From Oryzicola mucosus (GTDB lineage: Bacteria > Pseudomonadota > Alphaproteobacteria > Rhizobiales > Rhizobiaceae), in the NCBI RefSeq assembly GCF_014534685.1, contig NZ_JACVVX010000004.1, positions 310,001 to 374,000 of the forward strand: a stretch of DNA of 64,000 bases. The letters run 5' to 3'. Below are positions 57,787 to 64,000 of the stretch, one piece after another (within the stretch, counting starts at the first letter, position 1; every line of letters begins with the position of its first letter). Below the pieces are notes generated by a model that did not search any database, was not told the DNA's origin, and saw nothing but the letters and a program-made list of their open reading frames with translations. The translations under genes were made by a program, and so were the position numbers.

Positions 57787-59424
57787 TCAGGCCCGCCCCT
57801 CCGTCGGCAGGCGATAATCCTCGAACTGCTTTCTCAAAGCGGTCTTCAGGATTTTTCCGGTCGCGGTGTGGGGAATTTCCTCAACGAAAACGACATCGTC
57901 TGGCATCCACCATTTCGCGACCTTGCCGGTCATGAAGCCCAGAACGTCGGCTTTCTCCACCGTGCGGTCCGGCTTCCTGACCACGACCAGAAGCGGCCGT
58001 TCGTCCCATTTTTCGTGGTGAACGCCGATGACAGCGGCTTCCTGAACATCCGGGTGGCCGACAGCGAGGTTTTCGAGCTCGATGGTCGATATCCATTCGC
58101 CGCCGGACTTGATCACATCCTTGGAACGGTCGGTGACCTGCATGTAGCCCTGCTCGTCGATATGGGCGACATCGCCGGTGTCGAACCATCCCTCGGCGTC
58201 GAACTGTTCGCTGCCGGCGCCGCCGTAATAGCTGCTGGCAACGGCAGGCCCGCGCACCTTGAGCCGGCCGAAGGTCTTGCCGTCCCAAGGCAGCTCCCGC
58301 TCATTGTCGTCGGCGATCTTCATCTCGACGCCGAAAGGCGTAAAGCCTTGCTTCTGGCGGACGTCCAGGCGCGTTTCGTCGTCCAGGCCGTCATGTTCCG
58401 GCTTGAGTGTGCACAATGTGCCGAGCGGCGACATCTCTGTCATGCCCCAGGCATGGATGACGTCGACCTCGTAGTTCCGCTCGAATTTCTCGATCACCGC
58501 ACGCGGACACGCCGCGCCGCCGATCACCACCTTTTTGAGATAGGGCAACTTCTTGCCGGTCTCTTCCAGATATTGCAACAGCATCAGCCAGACCGTCGGC
58601 ACGGCTGCGCTAAAGGTGACCTTTTCGGTATCGAGCAGTTCGTAGATGGAGGCCCCATCCATTTTCGGGCCGGGCATCACCAGTTTTGCGCCGATCATCG
58701 GCGCGCTCTGGGCAAGGCCCCAGGCATTGGCGTGGAACATCGGAACCACCGGCAGGATGGTGTCGCGCACCGAAAGCCCCATCGAATCGGGCATCACCGC
58801 AATCATCGCATGCAGCACATTGGAGCGGTGGCTGTAGAGAACGCCCTTCGGGTCGCCCGTCGTACCGGAGGTGTAGCACATGCCGGCAGCGTCATCCTCG
58901 GACATGTCCAGCCAGGTGAAATCGCCATCGGCCTCAGAGATCCAGTCCTCATAGGCGACGACGCCCGGCAGCGACATCTGCGGCAGATGCGCTGCGTCGG
59001 TCAGAACGACAATGCGCTTGAGGCTGGGAACCAGAGGCGCAAGCTTTTCGACAAGCGGCAGGAAGGTCAGGTCGGTGAACAGCAGCCGGTCCTCGGCGTG
59101 GTTCATGATCCAGGCGATCTGATCGGGGAACAGGCGCGGGTTGAGGGTGTGATAGACGCCGCCCATGCCCATGATGCCGTACCAGCATTCCATGTGCCTG
59201 GCGCTGTTCCAGGCGAGCGTCGCGATCCTGTCCCCCGGCTTGAAACCGTCGCGCTGAAGCTTTTGGGCGACCTTGCGGGCGCGAAGATGGATGTCGGCAT
59301 AAGTGGTGCGGACGATCGGCCCTTCGACCGAGCGCGAGACGATCTCGCGGTGGGGATGCTGGGTTTTGGCGTGGTCCAGAATTTTATGGCACAGCAGCGG
59401 CCATTTCTGCATCAGTCCGAGCAT
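57787..59424 (-). CDS. Long/medium-chain acyl-CoA synthetase (AMP-forming)
   Basis: Activates fatty acids to acyl-CoA. 545 residues from ATG 59424, backed by GGAGG 7 nt upstream; the longer frame to 59475 is rejected. [18 protein letters not shown] is the AMP-binding P-loop, [12 protein letters not shown] the adenine site, [19 protein letters not shown] the hinge Asp region, and [11 protein letters not shown] plus [14 protein letters not shown] the C-terminal domain with the catalytic Lys. The family (AlkK/FadD3-like, about 540 residues) takes medium to long chains. Encoded alone. Confidence 0.9.
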   Translation of the reverse strand: MLGLMQKWPLLCHKILDHAKTQHPHREIVSRSVEGPIVRTTYADIHLRARKVAQKLQRDGFKPGDRIATLAWNSARHMECWYGIMGMGGVYHTLNPRLFPDQIAWIMNHAEDRLLFTDLTFLPLVEKLAPLVPSLKRIVVLTDAAHLPQMSLPGVVAYEDWISEADGDFTWLDMSEDDAAGMCYTSGTTGDPKGVLYSHRSNVLHAMIAVMPDSMGLSVRDTILPVVPMFHANAWGLAQSAPMIGAKLVMPGPKMDGASIYELLDTEKVTFSAAVPTVWLMLLQYLEETGKKLPYLKKVVIGGAACPRAVIEKFERNYEVDVIHAWGMTEMSPLGTLCTLKPEHDGLDDETRLDVRQKQGFTPFGVEMKIADDNERELPWDGKTFGRLKVRGPAVASSYYGGAGSEQFDAEGWFDTGDVAHIDEQGYMQVTDRSKDVIKSGGEWISTIELENLAVGHPDVQEAAVIGVHHEKWDERPLLVVVRKPDRTVEKADVLGFMTGKVAKWWMPDDVVFVEEIPHTATGKILKTALRKQFEDYRLPTEGRA

Positions 59425-59596
59425 CGCGTTTCCTCCCTTAAACGTTTCTGTCTCCTGGAGTTTTGGGTTTCGCAACGGGATTGTCCAGTGCCGCCATAAG
59501 CCCGTCCACCTTTACGCTGGGGAATGGAAGCCATAATGCAGCCATTGTCGCCGTTAACCATTGTTAACGGCGCAGGCGACGCCGAGAGAGGCTCAC

Positions 59597-60019
59597 ATGC
59601 AGAACGACGATATTGAGACGAGCATGGACGAGAAGCGGACAGACGAGACCGCAGAGGCATCGGACGACCTGCTTTTGGTGGAAGACCTGGCTTTGTCGGT
59701 CGAGGAAGCCATTGCGGCGCAGGACGAGGCCAGCGCCCGCCTTGTCGACGAGGAGGAATTCAAGGCGCTGGTAAACGAAGCGCTGGAAGGCGTGGGCGGA
59801 CGTTTTCTGTTCAAGATGAAGCTCGAGCAGGACGATGAGACGTGTCACGTCGCGGCTGGTGTCGTCGGCAATGGCGAGAACAGCCAGTTCCTGCTGCTGA
59901 CCTTGCCGGAAACCGGCGGCAAGCTGAAGGTCGAAACCGCGACCGCCAGCAAAAACCCGATCGCCCGCATCACCGAGGCCTATGCCGGCGTCATGGAGGC
60001 CTTCAAGGCCGCCGCCTGA
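59597..60019 (+). CDS. Small acidic protein of unknown function
   Basis: A 140-residue soluble protein from the ATG at 59597, with AGAGG 6 nt upstream. The first 60 residues are strongly acidic and probably disordered (rich in Glu, Asp, Thr); residues 65-140 look folded, with FKALVNEALEGVGGRFLFKMKLEQDDE, then alternating strands and a final helix ARITEAYAGVMEAFK. I do not recognise a family. It is divergent from the acyl-CoA synthetase, with the 172-bp spacer between them. Confidence 0.72.
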   Translation: MQNDDIETSMDEKRTDETAEASDDLLLVEDLALSVEEAIAAQDEASARLVDEEEFKALVNEALEGVGGRFLFKMKLEQDDETCHVAAGVVGNGENSQFLLLTLPETGGKLKVETATASKNPIARITEAYAGVMEAFKAAA

Positions 60020-60361
60020 CGGATCGGGTTGCCGTCAATGTTTCAGTCCTGTCAGCGCTTTGCGCTGCCCGGTGTGCCCGCCTGAGGGTGGAAGGCAGGC
60101 ACTTGTTTCTGTGAACTGGAAGGGATTTCAGGCCCCCTTACCCGGCCTCCGCTCCGCTCGGCCACCCTCTCCCCGCTGGGGAGAGGAGAGCGTTCGGTGC
60201 AGCGCCAGTCCCTTCTCCCCAACGGGGAGAAGGTGGCCCGAAGGGCCGGATGAGGGGGCTTGAAATCAAATACGACTGCCCTGCCAGTTACAGGAGAACA
60301 GGGCGAATGCGATGCCCGCGGTAAGCTTGCAACGCAGCGTTGGAGCAAGCCGGCTCCCGCT
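60020..60361. other. Intergenic region dominated by a palindromic repeat
   Basis: 342 bp between the small acidic protein and the end of ppdK. It contains the repeat at 60125-60266 and no supportable gene. Confidence 0.7.
60125..60266. repeat. Rhizobial-type palindromic intergenic repeat, copy 2
   Basis: About 142 bp with 23-bp outer inverted arms (about 20 of 23 pairing; left arm starts ATTTCAGGCCCCC, right arm ends GGGGGCTTGAAAT). Inner pairs include CTCTCCCC with GGGGAGAG and CTTCTCCCC with GGGGAGAAG. The CCACCCTCTCCCC core resembles the copy at 25087-25229. Confidence 0.8.
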
Positions 60362-63028
60362 TCATGCTCCCGCTGAAATCGCGGCCTGGGCGGCGGCAAG
60401 GCGCGCAATCGGCACGCGGAAGGGCGAGCAGGACACATAGTCCAGGCCGATGCTTTCGCAGAAGGCGATGGAAGCGGGATCGCCGCCATGCTCGCCGCAG
60501 ATGCCGAGCTTGATGTCGGGGCGGGTCGCCCTGCCCTTTTCAGCGCCGATGCGGACGAGTTCGCCGACACCGTCGATATCCAGCGAAACGAACGGGTCCT
60601 GCTCGATGATGCCTTTCTGGCGGTAGGTTTCCAAAAAGCTCGCCGCATCGTCGCGCGAAATGCCAAAGGTCGTCTGGGTCAGGTCGTTGGTGCCGAAGGA
60701 GAAGAATTCGGCGGATTCGGCGATGACATGCGCGCGGATCGCTGCACGCGGCAGTTCGATCATCGTGCCGGTCAAATAGTCGATGGTGACGCCGCTTTCG
60801 GTCATGACCTGCTTGGCCACCGCATCGATGCGAGCCTTGACGAAGTCGAGTTCCTTCTTGAGGCCGACCAGCGGCACCATGATCTCGGGCACCACCGGGC
60901 TTCCGGTCTTCTTGCCGGCTTCGACGGCGGCCTCGAAGATGGCGCGAGCCTGCATCTCGGCAATTTCGGGATAGGACACGGCCAGGCGGCAACCGCGATG
61001 GCCCAGCATGGGGTTGAACTCATGCAGCGCCTCGGTGCGGTGGCGCAGCTTTTCCTCCGGTACGTTCATGGCAGCGGCGACTTCGGCCACTTCCTCATCC
61101 GTCTTGGGCAGGAATTCGTGCAGCGGCGGATCGAGCAAGCGGATCGTCACCGGCAGGCCGGCCATGATCTCGAACAGTTCGACGAAATCGGAACGCTGCA
61201 TCGGCAGAAGCTTGTCGAGGGCCGCGCGGCGATCCTTTTCGGTGTCGGCGAGAATCATCTCGCGCATGGCGACGATGCGGGCACCGTCGAAGAACATATG
61301 CTCGGTGCGGCAGAGCCCGATGCCTTCGGCGCCGAAGGAACGCGCCATGCGGGCATCCGTCGGAGTCTCGGCATTGGTGCGCACCTTCAGCCGGCGCGAA
61401 CCGTCGGCCCATTCCATGATCGCGGCGAAATCGCCGGACAGTTCGGGCTGCAGCATGGGAACCGCCCCCTTGAGCACCTGGCCGTTGGCGCCGTCGATGG
61501 TGATGATATCGCCCTTCTTAAAGGTCTGGCCCATGGCGGTCATCGTACCCGCGCGGTAATCGACGCGGAGCTGACCCGCACCCGAAACGCAGGGCTTGCC
61601 CATTCCGCGCGCCACCACCGCCGCATGGCTGGTCATGCCGCCTCGGGTGGTCAGGATGCCTTCGGAGGCATGCATGCCGTGGATGTCCTCGGGGCTGGTC
61701 TCGACACGGACGAGGATGACCTTGCGGCCGGCTGATCTCATCTCCTCAGCCTCGTCGGAGGAGAAGACGATCTCGCCGGTCGCCGCACCGGGCGATGCAG
61801 GCAACCCCATAGCGACGACGTTGCGCTCGGCCTTGGGATCGATGGTGGGGTGCAGCAACTGGTCGAGCGAGGTCGGATCGATGCGCTTGACCGCTTCGTT
61901 CCTGGTGATCAGGCCTTCGGCGGCCATTTCGACGGCAATCTTCAGCGCAGCCTTGGCGGTGCGCTTGCCCGAGCGGGTCTGCAGCATCCAGAGCTTGCCG
62001 CGCTCGATGGTGAATTCGAGATCCTGCATGTCGCGGTAGTGTTTTTCGAGCTGGTTCGAAATCTCGACGAAAGACTGGAACGCCTCCGGCATCAGCTTCT
62101 GCAGCGACGGCTTGTCGGAGCCAGCCGCGATGCGGGCGGCTTCGGTGATGTTTTGCGGGGTGCGGATGCCGGCCACGACATCCTCGCCCTGGGCGTTCAC
62201 GAGGAATTCGCCATAGAGCAGTTTTTCGCCGGTCGACGGGTTGCGCGTGAAGGCAACGCCGGTGGCCGAGGTCTCGCCCATATTGCCGAACACCATTGCC
62301 TGGACATTGACCGCCGTGCCCCAGCTTTCGGGGATGTCGTGCAGGCGGCGATAGGTGATGGCGCGGTGGTTCATCCAGCTGGAGAAGACAGCGCCGATGG
62401 CGCCCCAGAGCTGTTCCTGCGGGTCCTGCGGGAACGGCTTGCCAAGCTCCTCCTCGATCTTCTGCTTGTAGAGCGCGATGACGCCTTGCCACTGCGAAGC
62501 CGTGAACTCGGTGTCGAGTTCGTAGCCCTGACGGGCCTTTTCCTCTTCGAGAATCTCCTCGAAAACATCATGATCGAGATCGAGCACGACGTTGGAATAC
62601 ATCTGGATGAAGCGGCGATAGCTGTCATAGGCAAAACGCGCATCGCCCGAGGCATCCGCCAAGGCCTTCACGGTCACGTCGTTGAGGCCGAGATTGAGCA
62701 CCGTGTCCATCATGCCGGGCATGGAAGCGCGGGCACCGGAGCGAACGGAGACGAGCAGCAGCCTGGACGGGTCGCCGAAGCGGCCGCCGGTGATCGCGCC
62801 GATATGATCGAGCGCTGACTTGACGTCGTTTTCGAGCCCGTCCGGATAGGTCTGGCCGTTGGCGTAGTACCAGTTGCAGGCAGCGGTGGTGATGGTGAAG
62901 CCGGGCGGGACCGGCAGCCCTAGGCTGCACATCTCAGCAAGGTTGGCCCCCTTGCCACCGAGAAGATTGCGATCGCCCGCGCGCCCTTCGGCAGCGCCGT
63001 CACCGAAGGTGTACACCCACTTGGTCAT
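60362..63028 (-). CDS. ppdK: Pyruvate, phosphate dikinase
   Basis: Reversibly makes PEP from pyruvate, ATP and phosphate; in rhizobia it serves gluconeogenic growth or PEP balance. 888 residues from the ATG at 63028, with AGGAG 8 nt upstream; the frame to 63136 is an unsupported extension. LLGGKGANLAEMCSLGLPVPPGFT opens the ATP-grasp domain; GGMTSHAAVVARGMGKPCV holds the phospho-His; LCRTEHMFFDG and CGEHGGDP (catalytic Cys) mark the PEP domain. Encoded alone. Confidence 0.96.
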   Translation of the reverse strand: MTKWVYTFGDGAAEGRAGDRNLLGGKGANLAEMCSLGLPVPPGFTITTAACNWYYANGQTYPDGLENDVKSALDHIGAITGGRFGDPSRLLLVSVRSGARASMPGMMDTVLNLGLNDVTVKALADASGDARFAYDSYRRFIQMYSNVVLDLDHDVFEEILEEEKARQGYELDTEFTASQWQGVIALYKQKIEEELGKPFPQDPQEQLWGAIGAVFSSWMNHRAITYRRLHDIPESWGTAVNVQAMVFGNMGETSATGVAFTRNPSTGEKLLYGEFLVNAQGEDVVAGIRTPQNITEAARIAAGSDKPSLQKLMPEAFQSFVEISNQLEKHYRDMQDLEFTIERGKLWMLQTRSGKRTAKAALKIAVEMAAEGLITRNEAVKRIDPTSLDQLLHPTIDPKAERNVVAMGLPASPGAATGEIVFSSDEAEEMRSAGRKVILVRVETSPEDIHGMHASEGILTTRGGMTSHAAVVARGMGKPCVSGAGQLRVDYRAGTMTAMGQTFKKGDIITIDGANGQVLKGAVPMLQPELSGDFAAIMEWADGSRRLKVRTNAETPTDARMARSFGAEGIGLCRTEHMFFDGARIVAMREMILADTEKDRRAALDKLLPMQRSDFVELFEIMAGLPVTIRLLDPPLHEFLPKTDEEVAEVAAAMNVPEEKLRHRTEALHEFNPMLGHRGCRLAVSYPEIAEMQARAIFEAAVEAGKKTGSPVVPEIMVPLVGLKKELDFVKARIDAVAKQVMTESGVTIDYLTGTMIELPRAAIRAHVIAESAEFFSFGTNDLTQTTFGISRDDAASFLETYRQKGIIEQDPFVSLDIDGVGELVRIGAEKGRATRPDIKLGICGEHGGDPASIAFCESIGLDYVSCSPFRVPIARLAAAQAAISAGA

Positions 63029-63385
63029 TCCCGCTCCTCGCCAATCGAGTTCCCAATCGTGCTTCCTGAACGGAAGCTTAGAAACGCGATATGATGCTGC
63101 GCTGCGAAAGGCAATATGCCGAGACCGACCGGTCAAAACTACAATCGATTAAGCTGGATTCGGGGCGCATCGTGGCGTCGGAGACGCTGCGGCAAGGCTG
63201 CGCACTCGTTGGCAAAACTGGACGGGCAGCGGTCGCCAAGCGAGCGTACGCCTGAAGAAAACACTTTTTATTTCAAAATGATAGCTATTGCCAGGAGCGC
63301 TGCCCGGACATTTTGTCGGTGCGGTTTCCCAACACCTTCGGTCACGCCCGTATCATCGGATCGAGCGCGACCCAAGGAGACCGAG
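63029..63385. other. Divergent intergenic region upstream of ppdK and the DUF2793 gene
   Basis: 357 bp without a supportable gene. An A/T-rich stretch near 63260-63290 may carry the promoter of the DUF2793 gene. No palindrome or repeat was noticed. Confidence 0.6.
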
Positions 63386-64000
63386 ATGGCTGCCACCCCG
63401 AACCTGAAAATGCCCTATATCCTGCCTTCGCAGGCGCAGAAACACGTTACCCATAACGAAGCGCTGCAGGCCCTCGATGCGGTGGTGCAGCTGACCGTCA
63501 CCGCCAAAACAGCGACGCCGCCCGGCGCGCCGGAGCATGGCGAGCGTCATCTGGTCGACACCGGGGCGACCGGGCCGTTCGCCGGCAGGGACGGTCAGAT
63601 CGCGGCGTGGCAGGATGGCGTCTGGGTCTTCTACCAGCCCCTGCAAGGCTGGCTGGCCTTCGTCATCGAGACGTTGACCCTGCTGTTTTTCGACGGCTCA
63701 GCCTGGCAGCCTTTGGCCCAGACGCTGAATGCGCTGCAGAATCTCACCTTTTTCGGCGTGGGGACGGCAGCAGATACGGCAAATCCTTTCTCGGCCAAGC
63801 TCAATAAGGCGCTGTGGACGGCAAAGACAACAGCCGAAGGCGGCGACGGCGACCTGCGCTATACGCTGAACAAGGAAAATGCGGCGCGGACGCTGTCGCT
63901 TCTGATGCAGTCGAACTGGTCGGGCCGGGCCGAAGTCGGGCTGAGTGGCAGCGACGATCTGTCGGTGAAAGTGTCGCCCAACGGCAGCACCTGGAACACC
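63386..64000 (+). CDS. DUF2793 domain protein (partial, C-terminus beyond right edge)
   Basis: 205 codons visible, no stop. AAGGAG lies 6 nt before the ATG. The start MAATPNLKMPYILPSQAQKHVTHNEAL is characteristic of DUF2793, and AAWQDGVWVFYQPLQGWLAFV follows. DUF2793 proteins are common in alphaproteobacteria and are often linked to phage tail or gene transfer agent regions, but none of the other phage genes is visible here. What follows lies outside the window, so its context cannot be judged. Confidence 0.85.
   Translation, partial: MAATPNLKMPYILPSQAQKHVTHNEALQALDAVVQLTVTAKTATPPGAPEHGERHLVDTGATGPFAGRDGQIAAWQDGVWVFYQPLQGWLAFVIETLTLLFFDGSAWQPLAQTLNALQNLTFFGVGTAADTANPFSAKLNKALWTAKTTAEGGDGDLRYTLNKENAARTLSLLMQSNWSGRAEVGLSGSDDLSVKVSPNGSTWNT

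Overview
The window looks like a chromosomal stretch of an alphaproteobacterium of the order Hyphomicrobiales (Rhizobiaceae/Phyllobacteriaceae-like). It has high GC and dense operons. It carries a glycogen operon in the agrobacterial order glgP-glgB-glgC-glgA-pgm, a fructose ABC importer resembling frcBCA, a CysN/CysC fusion of the NodQ type, a bet operon, an etli-type L-asparaginase and rhizobial-style palindromic intergenic repeats. The genus cannot be fixed from this sequence. There is no CRISPR array, no IS element and no clear integrated island. One tRNA-Pro(CGG) is present.

Layout. 1-2.1 kb: two c-type cytochromes (the first cut by the left edge) and an Fe/Mn superoxide dismutase. 2.2-8.7 kb: branched-chain aminotransferase, haloacid dehalogenase, Tat-lipoprotein L,D-transpeptidase, HerA-like ATPase, an AbrB/Doc toxin-antitoxin pair, a Gre factor and asparaginase. 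8.7-12.5 kb: betI-betA-betB behind a palindromic BetI-type operator. 12.5-17.6 kb: phosphomannomutase plus a ManC-AGE fusion, which together could make GDP-mannose from fructose-6-P, then tRNA-Pro and a GT8 glycosyltransferase. 17.6-23.2 kb: oligopeptide ABC importer oppA-B-C-DF. 23.4-36.4 kb: glycogen operon ending in glgX and a GH13 alpha-glucosidase. 36.5-42.3 kb: fructose-type ABC importer divergent from a ROK regulator, a FucU-type mutarotase and a PfkB sugar kinase, with a perfect 12-bp inverted repeat between the two arms. 42.5-53.9 kb: a surface-polysaccharide and sulfate-activation region (WbpE-like aminotransferase, cysQ, cysNC, cysD, Wzy/ligase, phosphoglycosyl transferase, CapD-type dehydratase, galE, GT2). 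54-64 kb: metallo-hydrolase, DUF1499 membrane protein, RTX calcium-binding protein, acyl-CoA synthetase, a small acidic protein, pyruvate phosphate dikinase and a DUF2793 protein cut by the right edge.

How it fits together. Much of the window handles hexose phosphates: fructose uptake and phosphorylation, glycogen storage and mobilisation, PEP recovery by PpdK, and conversion to GDP-mannose, UDP-galactose and amino-sugar nucleotides for surface glycans. The cysDNC/cysQ set can supply and turn over PAPS next to the glycan genes, which suggests, but does not prove, a sulfated polysaccharide. The most unusual items are the ManC-AGE fusion, the shared operator and mutarotase of the fructose locus, the apparent CTG start of glgB, and the tandem 22-bp repeat at the glgP promoter. 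No wholly undescribed multi-gene system stands out.
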